From: an uncultured Sulfitobacter sp.
Lineage (GTDB): Bacteria > Pseudomonadota > Alphaproteobacteria > Rhodobacterales > Rhodobacteraceae
DNA length: 64,000 nucleotides
NCBI RefSeq assembly: GCF_947497275.1
Contig: NZ_CANMFS010000001.1
Span: forward strand, 682,001 to 746,000
Direction: 5' to 3'
Position 1 is the first letter of the stretch. Each line of letters begins with the position of its first letter. The position numbers were made by a program, and so were the translations under genes. Below, piece after piece: positions 40,817-49,387 of the stretch. The notes beneath the pieces were generated by a model that saw only the letters and a list, made by a program, of their open reading frames with translations, ran no database searches and was not told the DNA's origin.

Positions 40817-42810
40817 TGGGGTATCTGACCTCCGCACGGTCCGTCATCACGTCTGCAATGGCCGCGGCAATGGCGCCGCCACCGCCACCTGACATTACGA
40901 GATGGTGCGAAGAGAACATCGAGTTTGACGAGCGCAGCCCGATGCCGGGTCCGTTCGACGCAACCCGCTTTGCATTTCTGCGCGAGATCCATGAAGCACT
41001 TTCGCCCGAACATCCCTGCCGGGAGGTGACGGTGCGGGGGTCGGCCCAGATCGGCAAGACGGTTTCGTTGATTAACCCGACCCTGGGCGCGTGGCATGCG
41101 TACACGCCGCTCGATAGCCTCGTTGTCCACCCGACCACTTCCGCAGCAACGGAGTGGGTCAACAACAAGTGGAAGCCGATGCGGCGGCAGGCGATGAGCC
41201 TGAAGGAAACATTTGGTGAAGGGATCGGCGGCGATCAGCGCGACAACACGTTCAATCAGGAAACGTTGTCGCGCAATGGATCGCTCAAGGTCGCCTCCGC
41301 GGGATCGCCGGCGGATTTGACCGGTACCAGCCGCCGCCTCGTCATCATGGACGACGTCGCCAAGTTCGATATGACAGACAAGGGGGATCCCGAAGCGCTC
41401 GCGGAAAGCCGCGCCTCGGGGTTCGAGGATGCCAAGGTCCTGCGGATCTCGACGTCGCTAATCAAAGGCACCTGCCGGATCACGGCGGCCTATGCGCGCA
41501 GCGATCAGCGACTCTTCCATCTTCCGTGTCCCCACTGTGATCACTTCGCGCCGCTGACGTGGGAAAACTTCGAAGCAAACATCGACCCGGAAAGACTGAG
41601 CGCGGCATGCTTTTCCTGCGATGCATGCGGATGTGCAATTACGCATGGCCACAAAGAGCAGATGATTGCGCGCGGGCGATGGGTCCCGCAGAATCTGCGC
41701 GGCGATCACCCCGGATTCCACATATGGCGCGCGTACGCGCCGCAGCGGGACTGGGCATCTATTGCGGTCGAGTATGCGAGACTCAAGGGCTGGACCCGCA
41801 TTGATGGCAACCTTGAGGCTGGCGCGAAAAGCGCCGAAGCCGAGACAGAGCAAACGTTCTGGAACGATGTTCTGGGCCTGCCGTATGAGACGGCGTCCGA
41901 TGCACCGGACTGGGAGGCACTGCGGGATCGGACCGAGAAGGCCGAAGAGTTGGAAAACGGCCTGGCCATCCTCGACCGTGGTATACTGCCATCACTCGGT
42001 GTCCTCGTCACCGCCGGGGTCGACTGCCAAGATGATCGGATCGAGGTGCACGTGAAAGCCTTCGGGCGCGCGCGGCAGCGTTGGACCGTCGACTATATCG
42101 TCATTCCGCACCACATCTCGACCGAGCAGGGCAGGGAGGCCCTCGACGCGATCATGGCTAAGCTCTGGCGAACCCAGTTGGGCCTGTCCTACAAGATCGA
42201 TTGCCTGTCGATCGACACTGGCGCGTACACGGACGATGTTTGGAGCTGGGCCAAAAGATACCCATCAACCCGCGTTCTCTGCGTGAAGGGCTCATCCTCC
42301 CAGAACGGCCCCTTCATGGTGCCGATGCGGTTCGAGCGGCGCAAAGACGGCAAGGCAAAGCGCTTTCAGAAACGGGGCTTCATGCTGAACGTCTCCATGA
42401 TGAAGGCAAACTTCTACACTTGGTTGCGCCAGTCCGATCCCAGCGAGCGTGGCTTTTGCCACTTCGCGCGGGGCCTCGGCGATGAATTCTACCGGATGAT
42501 CACGTCGGAAGTGAAGATACTGGTGCGTTCCCGGACCGGCACGACGACGGCAAAGTGGGAGTTGGCAGAACCGGGCCGGCGCAACGAAGCGCTTGACTGT
42601 GAACTTTACGCCGAAGCCGCTGCGCGTCGTCATGGCTGGGCGTCGCTGACGGACGATCAATGGGACGCTCTGGAAGCCGAGCGCGGGGCGCCGGCATCCG
42701 ATAGTCAGGCAGATTTGTTCGATGGCCAGACAGTGTCGGGTCAATCCAAACCAAAAGCCGCGCCGAAAAAGCGCCGCCTGTCAGAGGTGCTGAACGCTTA
42801 TGCCGACTGA
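40816..42810 (+). CDS. Terminase large subunit, GpA family
   Basis: A 664-aa protein of the lambda gpA type. Walker A is GSAQIGKT (residues 75-82), Walker B lies in RRLVIMDDVAKFD, and a zinc-binding set LPCPHCDHFAPL ... CFSCDACGCAI is present. The nuclease acidic residues start at TAGVDCQDDRIEVHV and continue CLSIDTGAYTDDVW. It packages DNA into the prohead and cuts at cos. Length is in the usual range of about 640-670. Confidence 0.93.
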   Translation: MGYLTSARSVITSAMAAAMAPPPPPDITRWCEENIEFDERSPMPGPFDATRFAFLREIHEALSPEHPCREVTVRGSAQIGKTVSLINPTLGAWHAYTPLDSLVVHPTTSAATEWVNNKWKPMRRQAMSLKETFGEGIGGDQRDNTFNQETLSRNGSLKVASAGSPADLTGTSRRLVIMDDVAKFDMTDKGDPEALAESRASGFEDAKVLRISTSLIKGTCRITAAYARSDQRLFHLPCPHCDHFAPLTWENFEANIDPERLSAACFSCDACGCAITHGHKEQMIARGRWVPQNLRGDHPGFHIWRAYAPQRDWASIAVEYARLKGWTRIDGNLEAGAKSAEAETEQTFWNDVLGLPYETASDAPDWEALRDRTEKAEELENGLAILDRGILPSLGVLVTAGVDCQDDRIEVHVKAFGRARQRWTVDYIVIPHHISTEQGREALDAIMAKLWRTQLGLSYKIDCLSIDTGAYTDDVWSWAKRYPSTRVLCVKGSSSQNGPFMVPMRFERRKDGKAKRFQKRGFMLNVSMMKANFYTWLRQSDPSERGFCHFARGLGDEFYRMITSEVKILVRSRTGTTTAKWELAEPGRRNEALDCELYAEAAARRHGWASLTDDQWDALEAERGAPASDSQADLFDGQTVSGQSKPKAAPKKRRLSEVLNAYAD

Positions 42811-43027
42811 AGCCGAAATCGAAAAGTGGCAGGCGCGGCTGACACAGGCTGAAGATGCTCTTCATGAGCTGCTCACCGGCGCACAGGTTGTACGGGTCGA
42901 GTACGACGGCGACATGCAGGAATACACCCGCACGACGGAAGATCGTCTGCGCGCCTACATTCGCGAGTTGCAGGGGAAGCTTGGGCTGGTGCGTAAGCGG
43001 CCACGCTCACGGAGGGTCTCGTTTTGA
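42800..43027 (+). CDS. gpW-family head-tail joining protein (75 aa)
   Basis: Begins MPTEAEIEKWQARLTQAEDA, then LHELLTGAQVVRVEYDGDMQ and YTRTTEDRLRAYIRELQGKL. This is the helix-hairpin-helix layout of lambda gpW, with the basic C terminus RKRPRSRR. Its position between terminase and portal is exactly that of gpW. It overlaps both neighbours. Confidence 0.85.
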   Translation: MPTEAEIEKWQARLTQAEDALHELLTGAQVVRVEYDGDMQEYTRTTEDRLRAYIRELQGKLGLVRKRPRSRRVSF

Positions 43028-44640
43028 GCAAGCACTCCTATCCCCGCGTGCGCGCGGGGTCCGTCAAGTTCAAATCACCTGAAGCGGCGTCTGCCGCAAG
43101 GGAAGCCGGACTGTTCGGCGCGGCGCCCTACGTTGCCGGCGACAGTCATGTCGATACGATGCAAAGCTTCAATCCGGGCAATTCCGCTGCCGATTCCGAG
43201 GTCCTGCGCGGGCGCGATATGGTTTCGGCCCGTACTCGGGATCTGTCGCGCAACAACGGTTGGGCGGCCGGCGCGATCGCGAAAGAAGTCGACAGCATCA
43301 TCGGCGGCAATTTCCGGCCCTTCCTCAAACCGGACTGGCGATTGCTCGGGTTGTCGCCAACCTGGGCGAAGGAGTTCAAGGAAGAAGTCGAAGCGAAGTG
43401 GCGCAGTCACGCCGATGATCCTCGCAAGTTCTGTGACACGACGCGCAGTCAGACCATGTCACAGATGTTCGGGACGGCGTACCGCAGTTACGTGGTCGAA
43501 GGAGAGGCGCTGGGGTTGGTGAATTGGCGCAGATCGCGGCCGACGAAAACGACCCTGCGCATTATCGACCCGGATCTCTTGTGCAACCCGAGGAACGCAG
43601 CGGACGAAAAGCACCGTCGCGGCGGCATCGATCTCAGCCGCGACGGTGTCGCTCTGGCGTATCATTTCCGACAGGGCCACCCGAACTCCGATTGGTCCGG
43701 CGTCGACGGTATGACCTGGAAGAGGATCGGGCGAGAAGGGCAGAACGGGCGCCCACAGGTTATCCACTTTTATGACAAGCTTCGCGATGGCCAGACGCGC
43801 GGTATCTCGCGGATGGCCCCGATCGTCGAGACGCTGCGCATGGAGCAGCAGTACTCCAAGGTCGAGCTGCAAGCCGCAGTGATAAATGCGGTGCTCGCCG
43901 CCTTCATCCGCTCACCCATGGGGCCGGATATGATCGACGAGATGTTCGGTGAGGGCGAAGGTAGCGCCGTCATGGACATGAACGTGGATCGCAAAAAGTT
44001 CTACGGGGACAACGGCGGCATCAAGATCGGCGGTGCGCGGCTTTCAATGCTGTACCCGAACGATGAGATCGGGATGGTGCCGACGGCGCGGCCCTCGGCT
44101 CAGTTCGCGGATTTCGAAGGTGCCGTTCTGCGGCAGATCGCGTCCGGCATCGGAATGTCGTACGAGCAGCTGGCCAGCGACTGGAGCAAGACCAATTATT
44201 CCAGTGCACGGGCGGCGATGATCGAGATCTGGCGGGGCTGGACGGCGAAGAGGACCGCCTTCGCACAGGGCTTCTGCCAGCCATATTTCATGGCATGGCT
44301 CGAAGAAATGATTATGGACGGGCACATCAAGCTGCCAAGTGGTGCGCCGGAATTCTACGCCTTCTGGCCCGCTTACACCCGCGCCAAATGGATCGGGCCC
44401 GGCAAGGGGTTTGTCGATCCTGTCAAGGAAGCGCAGGCTGCCGCGCTGCGCGCCGCTCTGGGCCTTTCCACTCTGGAAGAAGAAGCCGCAGAGCTGACCG
44501 GTTCGGACTGGTCCGACAATATCGAACAGATCAAAGCAGAAATCGCCGATATGCCGGAGGGAACGTTGCATCCGATGGCTGAGAGTTTCGCGAAGCTGCT
44601 TGGCCACAATGGCGGCCCGCAGATGGCACCAGAGGACTGA
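43024..44640 (+). CDS. Phage portal protein, lambda family
   Basis: A 538-aa protein with lambda gpB-like features: ARTRDLSRNNGWAAGAIAKE near the N terminus, DKLRDGQTRGISRMAPIVET in the middle, and ASGIGMSYEQLASDWSKTNY then SSARAAMIEIWRGW in the C-terminal half. It forms the dodecameric DNA gateway of the capsid. It overlaps gpW by 4 nt. Confidence 0.93.
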   Translation: MSKHSYPRVRAGSVKFKSPEAASAAREAGLFGAAPYVAGDSHVDTMQSFNPGNSAADSEVLRGRDMVSARTRDLSRNNGWAAGAIAKEVDSIIGGNFRPFLKPDWRLLGLSPTWAKEFKEEVEAKWRSHADDPRKFCDTTRSQTMSQMFGTAYRSYVVEGEALGLVNWRRSRPTKTTLRIIDPDLLCNPRNAADEKHRRGGIDLSRDGVALAYHFRQGHPNSDWSGVDGMTWKRIGREGQNGRPQVIHFYDKLRDGQTRGISRMAPIVETLRMEQQYSKVELQAAVINAVLAAFIRSPMGPDMIDEMFGEGEGSAVMDMNVDRKKFYGDNGGIKIGGARLSMLYPNDEIGMVPTARPSAQFADFEGAVLRQIASGIGMSYEQLASDWSKTNYSSARAAMIEIWRGWTAKRTAFAQGFCQPYFMAWLEEMIMDGHIKLPSGAPEFYAFWPAYTRAKWIGPGKGFVDPVKEAQAAALRAALGLSTLEEEAAELTGSDWSDNIEQIKAEIADMPEGTLHPMAESFAKLLGHNGGPQMAPED

Positions 44641-44644
44641 CATC

Positions 44645-46012
44645 ATGAAATATCCGAACATCGCATCGCGTGTGTTTCACACGCCGCTTCTGGCTGCGCC
44701 ATCGAAAGCGATCTCGTTCGTGCAAGGGCTGGGCCCGCGCATTCTCGGTCAGAATGTCGAGATCGAGGGAGTAGAGGGCTTTGCCGAAGTAGCCCCTTCG
44801 CGCGGACCCCAGATATCGCTCCTTGACGACCGCGTCGGCGAACAGATCCGCAGCGGTCGGGCAGAACCCTTTCGTATGATCGACGGTGTGGCGGTGATTC
44901 CCATCACAGGCACGCTGATCCATCGCGGCTCATATGTTGGAAGCTATTCAGGGGAGACATCTTACGAGGGACTGTCTGCGCAGATCGAGGCGGCGGCCGA
45001 GTCTCGTCAAGTGCGCGGCATAGCACTGGAAATCGATAGCTACGGCGGTCAGGTTGCCGGGTGCTTCGACCTTGCGGATCTGATCCGCGAGGTGGGGCAG
45101 GACAAGCCCGTACATGCATTTGTCTGCGACCATGCCTATTCCGCTGCCTATGCAATCGCTTCACAGGCCGAAAGGATCGTGGTCTCGCGGACCGGCGGGG
45201 CAGGGTCCATCGGTGTTATATGCCTGCACAAGGATTACAGCGGCCAGCTTGAGGCGCGGGGCATCAATGTCTCGGTCATCTCTGCCGGTGCCCACAAGGG
45301 CGACGAGAACCCCTTTGCGCCGCTCCCCGATTCCGTCCGGTCCGATATGGAAGAGCAATGCGAATATCTCCGCCAGATTTTTGCCGAGACGGTCGGGGCG
45401 GGGCGCGGAGCGTCACTCACCGCTGCGGCGGCGCTTGAGACCGAAGCGCGGTGCTTCATCGGGCAGCAGGCACTGGCAGCAGGGCTGGTCGACGAAGTTG
45501 CCAATCCGCGTGACGCATTCGAGCGCTTCGTCGCTCAAATAAATGGACGCGCCGAAAGCCCGTCCGGTTTTTCATCCAACCAAAGAGGGGAAGATCCCAT
45601 GACCGACAAGACCTCAGCGCCGAAAGAGGCGGACACACCAACAGCGGCTCCGACTGGGAGCACTCCCATCGCCGCGCCTGAAGCCCCCACAACCCCGCCG
45701 GTCGCTCAGGCTGCACCAGCACCCGCGCAACCTTTAGCGTCAGAAGAGCGCGCGCGGATCGGTGCCATCCTGAACAGCGAAGAAGCAAAGGGCCGGGAAG
45801 ACCTGGCCAAAAGCTTCGCCTTTGACAGCGACATGGACGCCGAGACGGCGAAGAAACACCTCGACGCCGCCCCGAAAGCCACGGCAACGCAGTCCCTGTC
45901 CGCTTCGATGGACGCCAATGGTGGTGCTGCCGATCTCGATATGCCGGACGAGCATGCAGGTGCTTCCACAAATCCCGTCAAGGACGCGCAGCGCGCCCGC
46001 CGCGCCAGCTGA
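44645..46012 (+). CDS. S49-family head maturation protease (lambda gpC-like) fused to scaffold
   Basis: A 455-aa protein. The ClpP/SppA-type protease domain (about 75-315) carries the dyad S166 (HAYSAAYAIASQAE) and K218 (SAGAHKGDENPFAP), the same residue numbers as lambda gpC. Residues from about 319 are a Pro/Ala/Thr-rich, then charged scaffold region, also made separately from an internal start. The protease cuts scaffold and portal during prohead maturation. Confidence 0.9.
   Translation: MKYPNIASRVFHTPLLAAPSKAISFVQGLGPRILGQNVEIEGVEGFAEVAPSRGPQISLLDDRVGEQIRSGRAEPFRMIDGVAVIPITGTLIHRGSYVGSYSGETSYEGLSAQIEAAAESRQVRGIALEIDSYGGQVAGCFDLADLIREVGQDKPVHAFVCDHAYSAAYAIASQAERIVVSRTGGAGSIGVICLHKDYSGQLEARGINVSVISAGAHKGDENPFAPLPDSVRSDMEEQCEYLRQIFAETVGAGRGASLTAAAALETEARCFIGQQALAAGLVDEVANPRDAFERFVAQINGRAESPSGFSSNQRGEDPMTDKTSAPKEADTPTAAPTGSTPIAAPEAPTTPPVAQAAPAPAQPLASEERARIGAILNSEEAKGREDLAKSFAFDSDMDAETAKKHLDAAPKATATQSLSASMDANGGAADLDMPDEHAGASTNPVKDAQRARRAS
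45599..46012 (+). CDS. Nested scaffold protein (Nu3-like), internal start in the protease gene
   Basis: 137 aa from an in-frame ATG preceded by AGAGGGGAAG, a good ribosome-binding site. It begins MTDKTSAPKEADTPTAAPTG. The Pro/Ala/Thr-rich stretch and C-terminal helix (ARIGAILNSEEAKGREDLAK, AETAKKHLDAAPK) are typical of lambdoid scaffolds. In lambda the C gene contains Nu3 in the same way; here this is inferred from the internal start and composition. Confidence 0.7.
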   Translation: MTDKTSAPKEADTPTAAPTGSTPIAAPEAPTTPPVAQAAPAPAQPLASEERARIGAILNSEEAKGREDLAKSFAFDSDMDAETAKKHLDAAPKATATQSLSASMDANGGAADLDMPDEHAGASTNPVKDAQRARRAS

Positions 46013-46067
46013 ACAGGGTATCTGGCTTTCAGCCACCTGACTGATCAATTTTGCAAGGAGAGACGAA

Positions 46068-46439
46068 ATGCCGACACTTACAGAGGGCAAGACGCCCGGT
46101 GATTTCATGCTGTTCGAAGAGCACAGCTTTTACAGCCGCGACGAGGTGGTTGTCGCCGCAGGCGCGGATCTCGAGCCGGGTACGGTCCTGGGCAAGATCA
46201 CCGCTTCCGGAAAGTTCGTTGCCTGCGACCACACTGCCGCTGACGGCTCCGAAGTCGCTGCAGCGGTTCTTTATACGCCAGCACTCGCCGCAGATGCGGA
46301 TGTCACGGATGCAGTCGTTATCGCGCGGCAAGCTCAGGTGCGCCGCGGGGGGCTCACGTTCGATGCCGCCTTCACCACAGAGACCCACCGCGATGGTGCC
46401 GTCGCTGAACTCAAGGCTGCAGGCATCATCGCCGTCTGA
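46068..46439 (+). CDS. Head decoration protein (lambda gpD-like)
   Basis: A 123-aa protein: MPTLTEGKTPGDFMLFEEHS at the N terminus, then FYSRDEVVVAAGADLEPGTV and ALLYTP-like strands, ending VAELKAAGIIAV. Size, beta-rich pattern and position between scaffold and capsid match gpD, which trimerises on the capsid to stabilise packed heads. A small hairpin (GGCGCC-ATTGA-GGCGCC, 46448-46464) follows the gene. Confidence 0.85.
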   Translation: MPTLTEGKTPGDFMLFEEHSFYSRDEVVVAAGADLEPGTVLGKITASGKFVACDHTAADGSEVAAAVLYTPALAADADVTDAVVIARQAQVRRGGLTFDAAFTTETHRDGAVAELKAAGIIAV

Positions 46440-46498
46440 GCCTGATTGGCGCCATTGAGGCGCCTGACAGAAACCACACTTCACAAAGGAGCCGTTTG

Positions 46499-47536
46499 AT
46501 GGCCCATATCGATATTTTCAGAAATGACGCTTTCCGGGCCATCGAGCTTTCGGAAGCCGTCCGCGACGTGCCCAACATGTGGGGCGAAATCGGCGAGATG
46601 GGGATCTTCGTTCCCAAACCGATCCGGGGGGTTGCATTCTCGATCGAACTTCAGAACGGGCATTTGCAGTTGGTGCAGTCTTCGACGCGCGGCACGCCGG
46701 TACCAGGTCAGCAGCGCGGCAAGCGCAAGCTGAAGAAGTTCGAAACAGCCCGATTTGCGCTCAAGTCCAAGATCACGGCCGACGACATCGACGGCATCCG
46801 CGCGTTTGGTTCGGAGACGGAGCTGAAGCAGGTTGCGACAGAAGTCGCCGACCGTCAGGAAGAGTTGCGCGGCAGCACAGACGTGACACGTGAATATCTG
46901 CGCGCCGGGGCGCTGCAGGGTATGGTTCTCGACGCGGACGGCAGCGAGCTTCTCGATCTGCACGACGAATTCGGTATCACACGCAAATCCGTCGATTTTG
47001 TATTCGGTACCGCGACCACCGATATCGGTGTGAAGGCAAAGGAAGTCGAGCGTCACATCAAGCTCAACCTGCGCGGTGACGTGTCCAGTGGCATCGGCTG
47101 CCTGATGCACCCGGAATACGCGGATAAGCTGGAATCGCATCCGGACTTCAAGGAACGGTACAAACACTACCAGAACGAAAACGGCGGTGATCCGCTGCGT
47201 GATCCCACTTCCAAGGGTTTTCTGTTCAAGGGGATCTGGTGGAAGGAATATCTTGCCGAAGCGGGCGTTCCGCAGGAAGACGGCACAGTCGTCACGCGCA
47301 GCTTCATCCCGGCTGCAAAGGCTCAGTTCTTCCCCATGGGCACGCGCCAGACGTTCCGCCAGTTCAACGGGTCGCCGGACTATATGGGCATGACGAATAT
47401 GCCGGGTCAGGAATTCTATTCCAAGATCCATCCGGACCGGCAGGAAGACCGTTTCGTCGATGTCGAAGTGATGATGCAGACGATGCCGATCTGCATGCGC
47501 CCGGCGGTTCTCGTCGAGGGTTCCACCTCCAACTAA
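46499..47536 (+). CDS. Major capsid protein, lambda gpE family
   Basis: A 345-aa protein starting MAHIDIFRNDAFRAIELSEA, with IFVPKPIRGVAFSIELQNGH, PVPGQQRGKRKLKKFETARF and a C-terminal GMTNMPGQEFYSKIHPDRQE. These segments define the gpE (Phage_cap_E) fold. A TTG three bases earlier is an alternative start. A terminator follows, consistent with extra transcription of the capsid gene. Confidence 0.93.
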   Translation: MAHIDIFRNDAFRAIELSEAVRDVPNMWGEIGEMGIFVPKPIRGVAFSIELQNGHLQLVQSSTRGTPVPGQQRGKRKLKKFETARFALKSKITADDIDGIRAFGSETELKQVATEVADRQEELRGSTDVTREYLRAGALQGMVLDADGSELLDLHDEFGITRKSVDFVFGTATTDIGVKAKEVERHIKLNLRGDVSSGIGCLMHPEYADKLESHPDFKERYKHYQNENGGDPLRDPTSKGFLFKGIWWKEYLAEAGVPQEDGTVVTRSFIPAAKAQFFPMGTRQTFRQFNGSPDYMGMTNMPGQEFYSKIHPDRQEDRFVDVEVMMQTMPICMRPAVLVEGSTSN

Positions 47537-47560
47537 GTCCAGCGGCTGGTTGATACACCT

Positions 47561-47592
47561 GCGGCGCCCCATGCGGGCGCCGCTTTCAATTC
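47561..47592 (+). terminator. Hairpin terminator after the capsid gene
   Basis: Perfect 9-bp stem GCGGCGCCC / GGGCGCCGC with a 5-nt loop, followed by TTTCAATTCTT. It is probably partial, since tail genes continue downstream. Confidence 0.75.
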
Positions 47593-47613
47593 TTGCATCG
47601 AGAAGGATGTGAA

Positions 47614-47967
47614 ATGTCACAGAAAAAAGACCGCTTGGTAAAGATCACCAACGATTTCACCTACACGCTGGACGAAGTCCGGTCGCGCACTCTGCCTGCC
47701 GGTTGGAAAGGCCCCGTTCCCTCGGATATCGCGCGGAAGATCAAGGCCGACCGTTGCGGTGATATCGATGACGCCGCGGAAGCAGCGGCGGAAGCACGCG
47801 CGATTGTCGATAAGGAAGCGGCCGATGCCGCCGAGAAGGAGCGCGCGAAGGATCGTCGCGGAGACAAGGATAAAGCCGAAGCGAAGGCGAAGGCCGATGC
47901 TGACGCGAAGGCGAAGGCCGATGCCGAAACGAGCGGAAGCGGCCCGGCGAAGCAGCTGGACGTCTAA
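47614..47967 (+). CDS. Small head protein with Lys/Ala/Asp repeats, FI-like position (117 aa)
   Basis: Begins MSQKKDRLVKITNDFTYTLD. The C-terminal half is a charged helical repeat (KDKAEAKAKADADAKAKADA), encoded by a near-perfect 21-bp tandem duplication at about 47880-47925. The place between capsid and connector suggests a lambda FI-like head completion role, but sequence support is weak. The GTG-like upstream frame is discarded for ATG 47614. Confidence 0.7.
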   Translation: MSQKKDRLVKITNDFTYTLDEVRSRTLPAGWKGPVPSDIARKIKADRCGDIDDAAEAAAEARAIVDKEAADAAEKERAKDRRGDKDKAEAKAKADADAKAKADAETSGSGPAKQLDV

Positions 47968-47970
47968 GAC

Positions 47971-48282
47971 TTGTCCGTCTTTCAACGCGCAGTCGATGTC
48001 CAGTTCACGAAGTTGGGCATCGACGCCATTCTGGATCCCGAAGGTGCCGCCAAGCCCGTTCGCTTGTTGCCCAGTCAGCCAGACGAAATGGTAAGGGTCG
48101 GCTCCATGCAGGTTCTCGAAGAAACGGGTGTGTTCGACATTCGTGCCGCCGACTTCTCGGGGTTTGGCAAAAACACCCTGCTATCTGTCGCGGGCGTTCT
48201 GCGTAAGGTCCAGTCTTACAGGATTCCGGACCGGCGACGGCTCAAAGTGCGTCTCGATACGATTGAGGTTTCAGCTCCATGA
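47971..48282 (+). CDS. Head-tail connector, FII-like (103 aa)
   Basis: TTG start, 3 bp after the previous stop. It begins MSVFQRAVDVQFTKLGIDAI and has a beta-barrel-like pattern (ADDEM-type turn, VGSMQVLEETGVFDIRAADF, RRRLKVRLDTIEV). Size and position match lambda gpFII, which joins tail to head. It overlaps the next gene by 4 nt. Confidence 0.75.
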   Translation: MSVFQRAVDVQFTKLGIDAILDPEGAAKPVRLLPSQPDEMVRVGSMQVLEETGVFDIRAADFSGFGKNTLLSVAGVLRKVQSYRIPDRRRLKVRLDTIEVSAP

Positions 48283-48947
48283 GCCGTCTTAATGCTGCTC
48301 TTGAGGGCGATCTCGAAAAGTTCATGGCAGATGAATTGAGAGACCTGAAAGTTGCCGTGACAAACGGGATGCACAATGCGGCGGAGTTCCTGAAGGACGA
48401 TTTGCGCGCCGATGTAGTGCAGGCAGGCTTGGGTCGGCGGCTTTCAAGATCATGGCGGCTCAACCGATATCCCGAGTATGGCTACTCGCTCGGAGCCGCC
48501 GCGACGGTTTCAACGAAAGCGCCGAAGTTGATTGACGCTTTCGAGCGTGGAGCCACCATTCGATCAGCGGACGGTTTCTGGCTCGCGATCCCGACCGACG
48601 CTGCCCCGAAGTTCGGGCAGGGACGCAAGCCGATCACGCCGTCGAACTTTCCAGAGCACCGGTTTGGGGCCTTGCGCTTTGTCTACCGCGTCTCCGGCGT
48701 ATCTCTGCTGGTGGTCGACGGCCTGCGTCAGAGTAGAGGGAAGCGCGGCGGGTTCGTCCAAGCACGAAGCAAGAGAGCCCGGGAAACCGGATACGGGACC
48801 GTGACGGTGCCGATGTTCTTCCTAGTGCGTCAGGTGCGCCTCAAGAAACGTCTCCGTGTAAAACAAATTGCCGATCGGAAGAGCCGGGAATTGGCTGATG
48901 CGATCGAAAGAGAAATCCGCTTTTCGGATCAAAGGGGCCACAGATAA
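48279..48947 (+). CDS. DUF6441-type tail-completion protein (lambda gpZ position)
   Basis: A 222-aa protein starting MSRLNAALEGDLEKFMADEL, with an N-terminal helix, RLSRSWRLNRYPEYGYSLGA and IDAFERGATIRSADGFWLAI. The C terminus is very basic (RLKKRLRVKQIADRKSRELA). This matches DUF6441 proteins located between FII-like and tail terminator genes, where gpZ sits in lambda. The stop overlaps the next ATG. Confidence 0.78.
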   Translation: MSRLNAALEGDLEKFMADELRDLKVAVTNGMHNAAEFLKDDLRADVVQAGLGRRLSRSWRLNRYPEYGYSLGAAATVSTKAPKLIDAFERGATIRSADGFWLAIPTDAAPKFGQGRKPITPSNFPEHRFGALRFVYRVSGVSLLVVDGLRQSRGKRGGFVQARSKRARETGYGTVTVPMFFLVRQVRLKKRLRVKQIADRKSRELADAIEREIRFSDQRGHR

Positions 48948-49387
48948 TGGCGACACGTCACGAGGCTGTCGTCCTGGCTCTCATGGCACAGCTTGGCGGG
49001 CATGCAGTACCGGTATCTCGTCAGGACGAGCTGCCACGTCGCTGCCCGGATGAGGGGCTGCTGAACCTCGTTCCGCAAGATCCGGTGGAAACGGGGTTTC
49101 GGCTGGGCGCTGGCCGGCGCGAATGGCAGCGGCCAATCGATCTGGAGATCGTTGTGCAGGGCGAGACGGCGCAGAAGCGCAGTTCGGCTTTCGACGAGCT
49201 GGTTGGGCCCGTCGGTGTCCTGCTCGTCGGCAGCGTTTTGGGTGGGCTTGTCGATTACATCGATCTCAGCGCGCCTCAGCAAATCAACGATGTGCCGATG
49301 GAAGGCGCGGAAACTCTTCTCGGCGGGGTCATCACGATCACGCTTTTCTACGAAACCTCAATCAATCCAATGGAGATCCAGATATGA
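48947..49387 (+). CDS. Tail terminator (lambda gpU-like), 146 aa
   Basis: Begins MATRHEAVVLALMAQLGGHA. A beta-rich central part (WQRPIDLEIVVQGETAQKRS) and LLGGVITITLFYET near the end match small tail terminator proteins. The position before the tube gene supports the call. ATGA overlaps with the tube gene. Confidence 0.75.
   Translation: MATRHEAVVLALMAQLGGHAVPVSRQDELPRRCPDEGLLNLVPQDPVETGFRLGAGRREWQRPIDLEIVVQGETAQKRSSAFDELVGPVGVLLVGSVLGGLVDYIDLSAPQQINDVPMEGAETLLGGVITITLFYETSINPMEIQI

Noticed and set aside
40867..40890. Proline-rich stretch at the start of the large terminase as a wrong start
   Set aside because: The TGATG overlap with the small subunit and the GpA-like residues following support the annotated ATG at 40816.
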